The notes under the pieces: model-generated
Seen by the model: only the letters and a program-made list of their open reading frames with translations
Databases searched by the model: none
Told to the model about the DNA's origin: nothing
In this document: positions 32,819 to 41,209 of the stretch, piece after piece
How positions within the stretch are numbered: position 1 is the first letter of the stretch
How the letters are laid out: every line of letters starts with the position of its first letter
Translations under genes and position numbers: made by a program
From: Methanobacteriota archaeon
GTDB taxonomy: Archaea; Thermoplasmatota; Thermoplasmata; RBG-16-68-12
Length of the DNA: 43,248 nucleotides
NCBI GenBank assembly: GCA_005879065.1
Contig: VBLU01000005.1
Span: 1-43,248 of the forward strand
Reading direction: 5' to 3'

Positions 32819-34015
32819 TCACGGACGCTCGATGATCATCGAGACCGCATTGCCACCGCCCAGACAGAGGGTCGCGAGACCGCGCTTGGCGCCGCGGTCC
32901 TTCATCGCGTAGGCGAGCGTCGTGAGGACGCGGGCGCCGCTGCAGCCAATCGGATGCCCGAGGGCCACTGCCCCGCCGTTCACGTTGAATTTCTCGTACG
33001 GAATCCCGAGCTCGCGCATCACCGTGACGCTTGCGGCGGCATACGCCTCGTTGTGTTCGAACAAGTCGATGTCGTCGACCGAGAGGCCGGTCTTCTTCAG
33101 GAGTTTCCGGACGCCGGCGATCGGCGCCTCCATGACCAGCTCCGGCTTCACCCCGACCGTGCCATAGTCGACGATGCGCGCGAGCGGCGTCACGCCGTGC
33201 CGGTCGGCGGCCTTCTCGGACATGACGACCATCGCCGCGGCGCCGTCGCTCAGCTGGGACGCGTTCCCCGCGGTCACCTGGCCGCCCTCCCGGAAAACGG
33301 GAGGTAGCTTCGCCAGCTTCTCCATCGATGTATCCGTGCGAATCCCCTCGTCGATCTCGACCCGACCCGCGCCGGGCACGTCGACGGGGAGGATCTGCTC
33401 CTTGAATCGCCCCTCCTGCGTGGCCGAGGCCGCGCGTCGCTGGCTCTCCAAAGCGAAACGGTCCATCTCCTCGCGCGTGACGTGGAATTTCTCCGCCACG
33501 ATTTCGCCGGTGATCCCCATGTGGTACTGGTTGTAGGCGTCCCAGAGGCCGTCATTCACCATCGCGTCGAGGAACGGCACGTTGTTGATCCCAATCCCCC
33601 AGCGGGCCTCTTTCACCAGATACGGCGCGCGGCTCATCGACTCCATGCCGCCCGCGAGCAAGACCTCCGCGGACCCAGCACGAATCATGTCGGACGCGAA
33701 CATGACCGTCTGGAGCCCGGACCCGCATACCTTGTTCACCGTCACCGCGCCGACGCGGTCCGGAAGGCCACCGAAGAGCGCCGCCTGCCGCGCCGGGTTC
33801 TGGCCGAGGCCCGCGGCGATCACGTTACCCATGAGGACTTCCTCGATGTCCGCCGGCACGAGGCCCGACCGATTCACCGCTTCCGCGACCGCGAGGCTCC
33901 CGAGGCGGACCGCCTCGACGTTGCGGAACGCGCGTCCGTACTTGCCCACCGGAGTGCGGCAGGCACCCGCCAGAATCACATCCGTCAGCGCAGAAACCCC
34001 CGCGACGGATGTCAA
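32819..34015 (-). CDS. Thiolase (acetyl-CoA acetyltransferase)
   Basis: A thiolase of 398 residues from the TTG at 34015; a GTG about 12 codons later would give the more usual short N terminus before ILAGACRTPVGKYG. The nucleophilic Cys97 is in NKVCGSGLQT; the second active-site region is GHPIGCSGARVL and the third CLGGGNAVSM. It is the bacterial-type, complete biosynthetic/degradative enzyme rather than the archaeal thiolase that works with HMG-CoA synthase. It could serve beta-oxidation together with the acyl-CoA dehydrogenase at 15.3 kb, though the two are far apart. It lies 15 bases after the epimerase stop. Confidence 0.94.
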   Translation of the reverse strand: MTSVAGVSALTDVILAGACRTPVGKYGRAFRNVEAVRLGSLAVAEAVNRSGLVPADIEEVLMGNVIAAGLGQNPARQAALFGGLPDRVGAVTVNKVCGSGLQTVMFASDMIRAGSAEVLLAGGMESMSRAPYLVKEARWGIGINNVPFLDAMVNDGLWDAYNQYHMGITGEIVAEKFHVTREEMDRFALESQRRAASATQEGRFKEQILPVDVPGAGRVEIDEGIRTDTSMEKLAKLPPVFREGGQVTAGNASQLSDGAAAMVVMSEKAADRHGVTPLARIVDYGTVGVKPELVMEAPIAGVRKLLKKTGLSVDDIDLFEHNEAYAAASVTVMRELGIPYEKFNVNGGAVALGHPIGCSGARVLTTLAYAMKDRGAKRGLATLCLGGGNAVSMIIERP

Positions 34016-34030
34016 GAGGATGCCGCGGTA

Positions 34031-34981
34031 TTAAGCTGTTGTCCGGTGGCTGCGGAACCACTCCAGGGTCCGCGGCACACCGTCCTCGTAGGGCGTCGCG
34101 GGAGGCCGGCTTCCTGTGAGCGACCGATAGAGCGTTCCATCCAGGAGAATCGGATCTTCGAAGAGATAGGCCATCTCGTATGCGGCGCGGGCCATCGGGT
34201 TGAAGAGCCCGACCAGGCGGTACATCCCGCGCCCGAAGACCCGAACGGTGGGCTCGCCCGACCCGGCGGCCCTGTAGACGAGTCGAATGAAGTCCCTTGA
34301 CACGATCGGACCTGGACCTGGGACGTGGACCGCCCGGCCGTGCGCCGCGGGCGTCCCGAGGAGTTTCAGCATCGCTTCGGCCGCGTCGTCGTTGAGAATG
34401 AATTCGTGGAGCGCGTCGGCATCGAGCGGCCATCGGCACGGCCTCCCGGTGAGCGCGCCTTCGAAGACGGGGCGGACGTCGTCATGCATCCCGCCGGGGC
34501 CATAGACGTCCGGGTATCGCGGGAGGACGAGGTCCACGCGTCCGTCCTGATGGGCCTGGAGCAACCTCCTTTCAACGGCCAGCCGAACCCGTCCTTTCAC
34601 CGTGTGCGGTTCCTGCGGATGATCTTCCGTGACGAACCGAGATCGAGGCCGGCCGTAGACGTACACGTTGCCCGGAAAAACCAGGGTCGCGCCCGTGGCT
34701 GCCGCGGCCGCGAACGCGTTGTCTGCGAGAAGCGGGACCACCCTAGGCCATTCAGGGTACGGGACCGACGCCGCATGGACGACCACCTCCATGCGGCGGA
34801 CCGCATCGACAACGGATTCCCGCGAGCGAAGGTCCGCGGCGATCACCTCGGTCCCCGCGGGGAATCCGGCCACCCCACCGCCCGGACGGACGATGGCGCG
34901 GACGTGGTGGCCCGCGAGGATGGCTCGGCGCACGACAGCCCCTCCGATCAGTCCCCTCGCGCCGAGGACCGCAACCCGCAT
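34031..34981 (-). CDS. NAD(P)-dependent epimerase/dehydratase family protein
   Basis: About 316 residues of an extended short-chain dehydrogenase. The dinucleotide-binding motif is at the very start (MRVAVLGARGLIGGAVVRRA) and the variant active site is FPGNVYVYGRP, with LPRYPDVYGPGG further on. The ATG at 34981 is preferred because the motif normally starts within a few residues of the N terminus; another ATG two codons upstream is possible. The substrate cannot be told: nucleotide sugars and 3-beta-hydroxysteroid-like compounds are both handled by relatives. It is probably co-transcribed with the thiolase and divergent from the secreted protein. Confidence 0.87.
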   Translation of the reverse strand: MRVAVLGARGLIGGAVVRRAILAGHHVRAIVRPGGGVAGFPAGTEVIAADLRSRESVVDAVRRMEVVVHAASVPYPEWPRVVPLLADNAFAAAAATGATLVFPGNVYVYGRPRSRFVTEDHPQEPHTVKGRVRLAVERRLLQAHQDGRVDLVLPRYPDVYGPGGMHDDVRPVFEGALTGRPCRWPLDADALHEFILNDDAAEAMLKLLGTPAAHGRAVHVPGPGPIVSRDFIRLVYRAAGSGEPTVRVFGRGMYRLVGLFNPMARAAYEMAYLFEDPILLDGTLYRSLTGSRPPATPYEDGVPRTLEWFRSHRTTA

Positions 34982-35131
34982 GCACATCGGACCATCGCGG
35001 CCACTGAAAAGGATGACGCCTTCGAAGGGGCGAACCGCCTACGTGCACGATGCATGCACGAGCCCGGCTTATGCCGCCCCTGCGACCGTCGCCGAAAGGC
35101 CCGCTTCGGTGAGGCGGGCGAGGTGTGATCG

Positions 35132-35932
35132 ATGAGAACCGGAATCAAACTGGGGCCGCGTGCGGCCGCCTTCGTGGCGGTCTTGATCGCGGCGAGCGCG
35201 GTGGGCATCCTGACGCCCACGCTGAGCAACACGGTGTCGAAGGACGTGCAGGTGACAGGCTTCGCGGTCACCCTGACGGTCGACGGGATCCCGGATTCCG
35301 TGGCCCCGGGGGGCGTGTTCCGCGTCATCGCGACGCTGGCGAACAACGCGAACCGGCCCGTTCCCGCGGTCCTGCGGATGGAAGTCCGCAATCCGAACAA
35401 CACGGTGCCGGATGAGTTGACCGTCTATTCCCAATGCGGCGCGGAGGAAGTCGTCTCGGGAACGCGGCTGATCTACTACATAGGCTGGCACGGGCCCCTC
35501 CTCGCTCCGAAGGGAGTCTCCTTCGCGGCGGGCGTGGACCTCGCGACCGTTTCGTCGGCCATCGGATCCGCCGAATACTGGCCCTCCGTCCTCCACGAAA
35601 TCCAGGACCGAGATCCCGCGGGGTACGAGTCCCTCGTGGCTCCTGGGTTGAACTCGTCCGTGGGAGTTCGGAATTCAGGCTCGTCCCTCCTGAAGACACT
35701 GAACTACTACGGCATGGTCGGCTCCGGGAACCCGGCGAGCTCGAACCTGGCCGACTGGACGCTCACGACCGTTTTCTCCGAACGGTTCGTGGCCTTCGGA
35801 GGACCGTCGCAAGACGGGTTCCTCGTGGAAGTGAATCCCCAATCCCGCGGGAGCTTCCAGTTCAAGCTCTGGGCCGAGCGACCGGACGTCCTCGGGATCC
35901 CGCACCACCCGTACACCTGTGGGCCGCTCTGA
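35132..35932 (+). CDS. Secreted or membrane-anchored protein, unknown family
   Basis: A 266-residue protein with an N-terminal hydrophobic helix (about 10-30, AAAFVAVLIAASAVGILTP) preceded by basic residues, a signal or anchor. What follows looks like a beta-sandwich (VQVTGFAVTLTVDGIPDSVAPGGVFRVIATL). Two Cys (near 108 and 263) could form a disulfide outside the cell. No catalytic motif or known family is recognised. The ATG at 35132 has GAGGTG about seven bases upstream. A T-tract right after the stop suggests that transcription ends here. Confidence 0.65.
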   Translation: MRTGIKLGPRAAAFVAVLIAASAVGILTPTLSNTVSKDVQVTGFAVTLTVDGIPDSVAPGGVFRVIATLANNANRPVPAVLRMEVRNPNNTVPDELTVYSQCGAEEVVSGTRLIYYIGWHGPLLAPKGVSFAAGVDLATVSSAIGSAEYWPSVLHEIQDRDPAGYESLVAPGLNSSVGVRNSGSSLLKTLNYYGMVGSGNPASSNLADWTLTTVFSERFVAFGGPSQDGFLVEVNPQSRGSFQFKLWAERPDVLGIPHHPYTCGPL

Positions 35933-35943
35933 ACCGCGGCCCG

Positions 35944-35957
35944 TCTCTTTTTTTATT
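35944..35957 (+). terminator. Poly-T terminator after the secreted protein gene
   Basis: TCTCTTTTTTTATT begins 11 bases after the stop codon and contains seven consecutive T residues, the usual archaeal intrinsic termination signal. No strong hairpin precedes it. Confidence 0.6.
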
Positions 35958-36014
35958 CTCACGAATAAATAGAAATGGCCATAACTTGATTTCGCGGATG
36001 GGGATGACCGCCCC

Positions 36015-37091
36015 ATGGAATTCCCGCCGTTCGAGCACCTTCGGTTTTACGAAGGCGTCCACGACGTCCGCCTGAACATTTCCTATTCGAACATCAAGGG
36101 CTTCACCCTCGGCGAGTTCCACAAGACACTTCCGAAGGACCTGGACCTGAACTGGACGGACGAGCGAGGTCCGCCGGAACTTCGACGGCTGATCGCGCGG
36201 CACGCGCAGGTGGCGATGGACCACGTGCTCGTGACCACAGGGGCCACGGAGGCGAACTTCCTCGCGAACGTAGCCCTGGTCCAGCCACGGGATCGCGTCG
36301 TCGTCGACACTCCCAACTACTCGCCCTTGCGCGATTGTGCCGTGGGTCTCGGTGCGGACGTCGTCCCGGTCGTGAGGGATTGCCACGACGGATGGTCCCT
36401 CGACCTCGATCGATTTCGGAAGACGGCCGGAGGCCGAGCGAAACTCCTCGTGTTCGCGAACCTGAACAACCCCACTTCCGTCCCCCTTGGAAGAAACGAT
36501 CTTCAAGAACTCGCGGACATCGCGCAGGAGTGCGACGGCTATGTCCTCGTGGATGAGACGTTCCGCGAACTCGCCTTTCATCATCCGCCGCCGAGCGTAG
36601 CCGAATTTGGACCGCGGATGATCGCCCTGTCCACCGTGACCAAAGTAGGCGGCCTCGGCGCCCTCCGAGTCGGATGGATCGTCGCTCATCCTCGCCTCCT
36701 GGAGCGGTTCAAGGCCGTGAAGGACTACACGACCGTGTGCGGGTCCTCCGTCTCCCAACTTCTCGCGACCTGGGCGCTCCAGCGGTGGTCCCTCTTCCGA
36801 CGTCGTGCGAAAATCATCTTGGACGGAAATCGAAAGCTGGTGGAGGAGGCGCTCACGAAGCTACCGGCGCTGCGCGGCGAAGTGCCCAAGTCCGGGAGCG
36901 TGATGTTTCCCCATTCCGACATCAGGGTGCCGAAATTGGCACAACGGCTTCTTCGTGTGTACAAGACGATCATCGCGGAAGGACGGTTCTTCGGCGTGGA
37001 CGATCATTTCCGAATCGGCCTGGGTGGAGACCCCGGCGAATTCCGTCAAGGTCTACGGAATCTCGAGAAGGCGATGCAAGAACTCGCATGA
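36015..37091 (+). CDS. PLP-dependent aminotransferase, class I/II
   Basis: A 358-residue fold-type I aminotransferase. The PLP lysine is K210 in STVTKVGGLGALRVGW, the Asp of the cofactor ring-nitrogen contact is in GYVLVDETFREL and the N-terminal tyrosine-pocket region is VVVDTPNYSPLRD. The phosphate-binding Ser/Thr cluster is TTGATEANF. Related archaeal proteins are often labelled aspartate or histidinol-phosphate aminotransferase, but specificity is not readable; capreomycidine-synthase-like enzymes also resemble it. The ATG at 36015 has a TATA-like AATAAATAG near 35964-35972, just after the terminator of the previous gene. Confidence 0.9.
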   Translation: MEFPPFEHLRFYEGVHDVRLNISYSNIKGFTLGEFHKTLPKDLDLNWTDERGPPELRRLIARHAQVAMDHVLVTTGATEANFLANVALVQPRDRVVVDTPNYSPLRDCAVGLGADVVPVVRDCHDGWSLDLDRFRKTAGGRAKLLVFANLNNPTSVPLGRNDLQELADIAQECDGYVLVDETFRELAFHHPPPSVAEFGPRMIALSTVTKVGGLGALRVGWIVAHPRLLERFKAVKDYTTVCGSSVSQLLATWALQRWSLFRRRAKIILDGNRKLVEEALTKLPALRGEVPKSGSVMFPHSDIRVPKLAQRLLRVYKTIIAEGRFFGVDDHFRIGLGGDPGEFRQGLRNLEKAMQELA

Positions 37092-37142
37092 TCCAGCTCG
37101 CGCGGGCGAGACACCGTTCGGTGGCTCGTGATGACCTCTCGC

Positions 37143-38105
37143 TCACGCGGGCGCGGACGTGAGGTTCTCCAAGAAGGTCGCGGACGGCACGAAGAAGAGG
37201 TTCCCGGTGACCGCACGGCTGAAGTCGAGCAGCCGGTCATAATTGCCCGGTGGATTGCCGACGAACATGTTCTGGAGCATTTCTTCGATCGTGCGGGGCG
37301 AGCGGCTGTAGCCGATGAAATAGGTCCCGAACTCCCCGCGGGCTGCCTGGCCGAACGGCATGTTGTCTCGGAGGATCTTGATCTCCGCGCCATCCTTCGT
37401 GATCTTGGTGAGTGCATTGTGCGCAAAGGTGGGCTTGACGGAGTCGTCCAGCTCGATGTCACTCAGCTTCGTACGACCGACGATTCGCTCTTGTTCTTCC
37501 GTAGGAAGTGCATTCCATCCCGTTAGATTGTGGAGATACTTCTGCACAATCACATAGCTACCCGCGGCGAACCTCGAGTCCTCTTCCCCGATGCGGGTGG
37601 CCTCGATCGCCGCCTGCCCCTTGGGGTTCTCCGTCCCGTCGACAAAACCGATGAGGTCGCGGCTGTCAAAGTAGCGGAATCCGTGGACCTCGTCCACGGG
37701 GGAGACCGCGCTTCCCAGCCGAGCCATGATCTGTGTCGCCAGCTCGAAGCACAGGTCCAGTCGCTGCGCTCGGATGTGGAAGAGTAGATCGCCCGGTGTC
37801 GAAGGAGCGTGGCGCTCTCCCGCATGGATCTCGCGAAACTTTCGCAACTCGGCCGGCCGTGGCTGCCCGAACAGCCGGTCCCACGTTTCCGATCCCACCG
37901 CCATGACGCAGGAAAGGCTTCCCTCAAGTTCACGAAACCCCGCCGAACGGACCAGCGAGCTGAGGTCCTTGCACAAGTGTCGAATGACAACTCGATTCTC
38001 GGCCCCTGGGTTGACCGTTACAACGAGAAAAATCGCAGCCCGGGTCAGCGGCGTAGCAACTGGCTGAGAGATTGCGCTCGAATTGACGGACGCTTTCGGC
38101 GTCAT
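37143..38105 (-). CDS. DyP-type heme peroxidase
   Basis: A 320-residue dye-decolorizing peroxidase. The distal signature GxxDG is present as LIGFVDGTENP, with the likely proximal heme His in KPTFAHNALTK and the conserved Arg in GTYFIGYSRSPRTIEEML. Such enzymes use hydrogen peroxide to oxidise bulky substrates; many bacterial ones are packed inside encapsulin shells by a C-terminal tag. No encapsulin gene is seen nearby and the C terminus (ENLTSAPA) is not a clear tag. There is no signal peptide. The ATG at 38105 lies 24 bases after the 3' end of tRNA-Arg on the same strand, which is a frequent place for acquired genes. Confidence 0.94.
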   Translation of the reverse strand: MTPKASVNSSAISQPVATPLTRAAIFLVVTVNPGAENRVVIRHLCKDLSSLVRSAGFRELEGSLSCVMAVGSETWDRLFGQPRPAELRKFREIHAGERHAPSTPGDLLFHIRAQRLDLCFELATQIMARLGSAVSPVDEVHGFRYFDSRDLIGFVDGTENPKGQAAIEATRIGEEDSRFAAGSYVIVQKYLHNLTGWNALPTEEQERIVGRTKLSDIELDDSVKPTFAHNALTKITKDGAEIKILRDNMPFGQAARGEFGTYFIGYSRSPRTIEEMLQNMFVGNPPGNYDRLLDFSRAVTGNLFFVPSATFLENLTSAPA

Positions 38106-38128
38106 AGACGGAGGTTTCCCCCTGGAGC

Positions 38129-38201
38129 GCCCGCGCCCGGATTCGAACCGGGGTCTTCGGGTCCGAAGCCCGATAGTCTGTCCGGACTAACCTACGCGGG
38201 C
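38129..38201 (-). tRNA. tRNA-Arg (anticodon TCG)
   Basis: A complete 73-base cloverleaf on the minus strand. The acceptor stem is GCCCGCG/CGCGGGC; the D stem GGTT/GACT encloses the loop AGTCCGGACA with G18-G19; the anticodon stem TCGGG/CCCGA encloses CTTCGGA, giving anticodon TCG for arginine CGA codons. The variable loop is the short AGAC and the T arm is CCCGG-TTCGAAT-CCGGG. CCA is not encoded. No intron is present. A TATA-like CTTATCGC (minus strand) near 38224-38231 is 23-30 bases upstream. Confidence 0.95.
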
Positions 38202-38420
38202 ACTCTTTCTCCGTACTTGGTTCTGCGATAAGAAGGTCTCGCCCTCTGGGTCCCGATTCCTCGTCGGAAACGACGATAGACGCAAAGAGAAGATCGCCAG
38301 TCGCTCCCATGCTGAATCGGGTTCATCGCTCCCGCCTCCATATTTCGGTGGCCCACTCATAGTCTCAGTACCAGTCATCATATACTACCACTCGTGTACG
38401 GAGACCCGGAGAGGGATATT

Positions 38421-39254
38421 TTGAGCAGCATCACTGTCGGCCAGGAAAACTCGGGACCCATCAAACTGTATTACGAAGACCACGGCACGGGGAAGCCGGT
38501 CGTGCTAATCCACGGGTGGCCTTTAAGCAGCGCCTCCTGGGAAAAGCAGGTGTTGGACCTACTGAAAGCGGGCAACCGGGTCATCGCCTACGACCGCCGA
38601 GGGTTCGGCCAGTCCAGCAAGCCGACGACGGGCTACGACTACGACACCTTCGCCGAAGATCTGCACAAGCTCGTGACGGAGCTCGACCTCCGCGATTTCG
38701 GGTTGGTCGGCTTCTCCATGGGCGGCGGCGAAGTGGCCCGCTATCTGGGCAAGTACGGATCCGACCGCGTAAGCCAGGCGGTGTTCATCAGCGCGGTCCC
38801 ACCGTTTCTGCTCAAGACGGCGGACAATCCGGAAGGAGTCGATGCCGGGGCCTTCGAGGGAATCAAGGCCGGGATCGCCGCAGACCGTCCGGCGTTTCTT
38901 TCGCAGTTTCTATCGGATTTCTTTAACGTGGACGTCTTCCGCGGCAAGCAAATCACCGACCAGGCCGTGCAGCTCAACTGGAACATCGCGGCGGCCGCTT
39001 CGCCCACAGGCACTCTGGATTGCGTCACCGCGTTCTCATCGACGGACTTCCGGAACGACCTCAAACGCATCGACGTGCCCACGTTGGTGATCCACGGCAC
39101 GGCCGACCGGATTGTGCCCTTCCCCGTCTCGGCGAGGCGCATGCCGGAATTTGTGAAGGGATGCAAGCTGATCACGATCGAGGACGCTCCGCACGGCCTG
39201 ATCTGGACCCACGCGAGCAAAATCAACCCGGAGCTGGCACACTTCCTCAGCTAG
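38421..39254 (+). CDS. Alpha/beta hydrolase, non-heme chloroperoxidase/esterase type
   Basis: A 277-residue alpha/beta hydrolase of the cofactor-free haloperoxidase/arylesterase group. The nucleophile is Ser99 in GFSMGGGEVARY; LIHGWPLSSASW forms the oxyanion hole, IHGTADRIVP carries the Asp and EDAPHGLIW the His. I start it at the TTG at 38421 (reading MSSITVGQENS, as in relatives) because GGAGAGG lies seven bases upstream. A GTG at 38394 is in frame, but it lies next to a TATA-like CATATAC and would be upstream of the expected transcript start. Peroxidase activity needs only acetate and peroxide; esterase activity is the likely natural one. Confidence 0.9.
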   Translation: MSSITVGQENSGPIKLYYEDHGTGKPVVLIHGWPLSSASWEKQVLDLLKAGNRVIAYDRRGFGQSSKPTTGYDYDTFAEDLHKLVTELDLRDFGLVGFSMGGGEVARYLGKYGSDRVSQAVFISAVPPFLLKTADNPEGVDAGAFEGIKAGIAADRPAFLSQFLSDFFNVDVFRGKQITDQAVQLNWNIAAAASPTGTLDCVTAFSSTDFRNDLKRIDVPTLVIHGTADRIVPFPVSARRMPEFVKGCKLITIEDAPHGLIWTHASKINPELAHFLS

Positions 39255-39276
39255 GGACCGCCCGGCGGAGAAGGCA

Positions 39277-39293
39277 GAGGTTCGAATCGCCTC
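39277..39293 (+). other. T-arm-like fragment
   Basis: GAGG-TTCGAATCG-CCTC sits in the 44-base gap after the alpha/beta hydrolase. It contains the ten-base GGTTCGAATC of the tRNA-Arg T arm located 1.1 kb away, in opposite orientation. No full cloverleaf can be built. It may be a remnant of a tRNA at an old integration boundary, or chance. Confidence 0.25.
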
Positions 39294-39298
39294 GGGAC

Positions 39299-40483
39299 TC
39301 ACTCTCCATGGGATGTTTCGCGGATCGGTTCACTTCGGGTCGACCCCTCGTTCCTCCGGGGGGCGAACTTGCCGGGTACGCCTAACCAGAGATTCGCGAG
39401 GGCATAGCCCGCCAACGATGGACTGATCGACGAGGACACGGTGCGCGTTGTGCTCGTGAGCCCCGCGGCCGCGGTCCGGTCCGATTCGTCGACGATCGCC
39501 ATAACGTAGGATTGTCTCGCGGGCACGTCCATTTGCGATAACGATTGACGGCAGAGGAGGAGGAGTACGGCCGTCAAAGGCGTCGACGCGAACGCGACCC
39601 CGATGAGGAAGACGTTCGAGGGCACATGAGTGAAGACCATCGTCCGCAACAGGCCGATTCTCCGGGCGATTCGTTCGGATAGGAGAAACGACAGGGCGGT
39701 CACCAACTGGGTCGCAAAGAAGATGGCCCCGAGGGTGGCCAAATCCAGTCCAAATCGGAGGAAGAAATAGTACGAGAGGATGCTCTGTCCGATGAAGCCG
39801 CCGCCGAACGCATCCACCGCGAACAGGGTCGACAACTTGGCGACAATGGGACGACCGCGGGGGGACAGCGCCGGCCGTCGCCCCGGCCTGGACTTCGGTT
39901 CGACCGCTCCGGAGAGGGAAGAGTAGAGCACCGCTCCGATCAGTCCAGAGATCATGTAGGCCAGGAACAGCGGCGGGTAGCCCATGTATCTCGGCAGTCC
40001 CGCCAAAAGCGCCCCCGCTGAAGACGCGCCGTATCCGACCAAGTTGTACACACTGAACGCAAGCGTCCTGCGATCGGCGCGGGCGGTCCGCGGAAGAATC
40101 GCCTGTTCGAGCGAGAGGAACGGTCCCACTTCTCCAGCCCCGACGGTCATGTTCCCTACGATGCCCGCGAGCACCGGAGCCCACCAGTCCGTCGAGACGA
40201 ACAACAGGGTTCCCGCGACGAAATCGGTGAGGGCGAAGAAGACGAGCGTTCTCCTCCGGCCAATCCGGTCCGCGACGAAGCTGATGATGAACGTGTAGAA
40301 TGCGCTGCTGAGCACGGTCAGGGTCAGGACGATTCCGATCGCGAAGGCGCTGAATCCGAGTTGGGCCAGGTAGACGCCGTAGATGACTCCGAGAAAACCG
40401 TAGGGAACGGTGCGGACGGACTTCTCTAGGAGGATGAGTTTGCCGTCTCGATCAATCCAGTTTCCGGAATCCGTACAAGCCAC
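39299..40483 (-). CDS. Major facilitator superfamily transporter, C terminus apparently lost
   Basis: A 394-residue MFS protein with about 11 visible helices. The loop motif FVADRIGRRRTLVFFALTDF between helices 2 and 3 is the MFS signature; RQSLSQMDVPARQSYVMAI is typical of a family of drug-efflux-like transporters. The last normal stretch is SLAGYALANLWLGVP, the end of helix 11; the following 25 residues are hydrophilic and not MFS-like, so helix 12 is absent. In the next frame the DNA reads QVRPPEERGVDPK then stop, a plausible natural C terminus, suggesting an internal deletion of about 65-70 bases. The start is GTG at 40483, five bases after the padR stop. Confidence 0.85.
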   Translation of the reverse strand: MACTDSGNWIDRDGKLILLEKSVRTVPYGFLGVIYGVYLAQLGFSAFAIGIVLTLTVLSSAFYTFIISFVADRIGRRRTLVFFALTDFVAGTLLFVSTDWWAPVLAGIVGNMTVGAGEVGPFLSLEQAILPRTARADRRTLAFSVYNLVGYGASSAGALLAGLPRYMGYPPLFLAYMISGLIGAVLYSSLSGAVEPKSRPGRRPALSPRGRPIVAKLSTLFAVDAFGGGFIGQSILSYYFFLRFGLDLATLGAIFFATQLVTALSFLLSERIARRIGLLRTMVFTHVPSNVFLIGVAFASTPLTAVLLLLCRQSLSQMDVPARQSYVMAIVDESDRTAAAGLTSTTRTVSSSISPSLAGYALANLWLGVPGKFAPRRNEGSTRSEPIRETSHGE

Positions 40484-40488
40484 CGCGT

Positions 40489-41109
40489 TCAGAGCGTGCG
40501 CCGCGACTGTTTCGGGGGCTGCGCGATCTTGCCCCTAGGACGTGCCGAGTGGATCGGAGTCCACTTCAGTTCCATGTGGATCTCCAGTTCGTCCTCCTCT
40601 TTGGCGTAGAGGAGCTTGAACGTCACGGGCTCGGTGGGCTGAACTAGGATCTTCTTCTGTCCCGGCAGGACCTTGGAGATATCGACCGAACGCCGTCCCA
40701 GTCCGTCCCCCAGCGCCACCAAGGACTTCGAGAGCTCGTCCTTGCTGAGGCGGCCCTTGTAACGAAAGATCGATTCGTGGACCTCTCGGTAAATTTCCAG
40801 GACTTCCATCATTTTGGTCCAATGCCTCATGGTCTGGGAAAGCTCGCCCCGTCCTTTCTCCGTGAGAGCGTAATGCTTCCGGTCGAGACCTTCATCCCGG
40901 AACTCGATTCGACTCGTCACTAGACCTCCCTCCTCGAGTTTTTCGAAGGCCGGGTAGATCGTGCCGGTCTTTGGCCTCCAGTAGCCGGAGAACCGCTTCT
41001 CGAGTTCCCTGATCACTTCGTATCCGTACATCGGTTTCTCGGACAGGAGAAGGAGCAGCCAGAGGGACACGGCTCCGATTTTCATGCCTCGCGGTGCGGT
41101 GGCAGCCAT
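40489..41109 (-). CDS. PadR family transcription regulator
   Basis: About 206 residues from the ATG at 41109. The winged helix is typical of PadR: LLLLLSEKPMYGYEVIRELEKRF, then YWRPKTGTIYPAFEKLEEGGLV and the wing with KHYALTEKGR. The C-terminal half is a helical dimerisation domain. PadR proteins often repress a neighbouring efflux pump and release DNA on binding its substrate; the downstream MFS gene fits. A 20-base inverted repeat with the eight-base spacer usual for PadR sites overlaps its promoter. The gene is divergent from the ChrB-like operon, with 155 bases between the starts. Confidence 0.92.
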   Translation of the reverse strand: MAATAPRGMKIGAVSLWLLLLLSEKPMYGYEVIRELEKRFSGYWRPKTGTIYPAFEKLEEGGLVTSRIEFRDEGLDRKHYALTEKGRGELSQTMRHWTKMMEVLEIYREVHESIFRYKGRLSKDELSKSLVALGDGLGRRSVDISKVLPGQKKILVQPTEPVTFKLLYAKEEDELEIHMELKWTPIHSARPRGKIAQPPKQSRRTL

Positions 41110-41142
41110 CAACTCACCCCGTGCCGGGCAAAGCGCATTCGG

Positions 41143-41162
41143 GCTTATACGCGTACATAAGC
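41143..41162. promoter_or_regulatory. Candidate PadR operator
   Basis: GCTTAT-ACGCGTAC-ATAAGC has perfect six-base arms and an eight-base spacer, as in known PadR operators (arms separated by eight bases). On the minus strand it contains GTATAAGC, which may be the padR TATA box 31-38 bases from the start codon. Confidence 0.55.
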
Positions 41163-41165
41163 TAA

Positions 41166-41185
41166 CTCAACGGCCCTCAACGGCC
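41166..41185. repeat. Tandem 10-bp direct repeat in the divergent promoter region
   Basis: CTCAACGGCC occurs twice in a row without a gap. The 10-base period equals one turn of DNA, so both copies face the same side. The repeat lies between the padR promoter and the ChrB-like promoter and could bind an activator of either. Confidence 0.5.
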
Positions 41186-41209
41186 ACGCCGACCAACTCG
41201 TCGGACAGA

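Noticed and set aside
37143-38105. Encapsulin-linked DyP system
   Set aside because: No encapsulin shell gene lies nearby and the C terminus of the peroxidase does not show a clear cargo tag.
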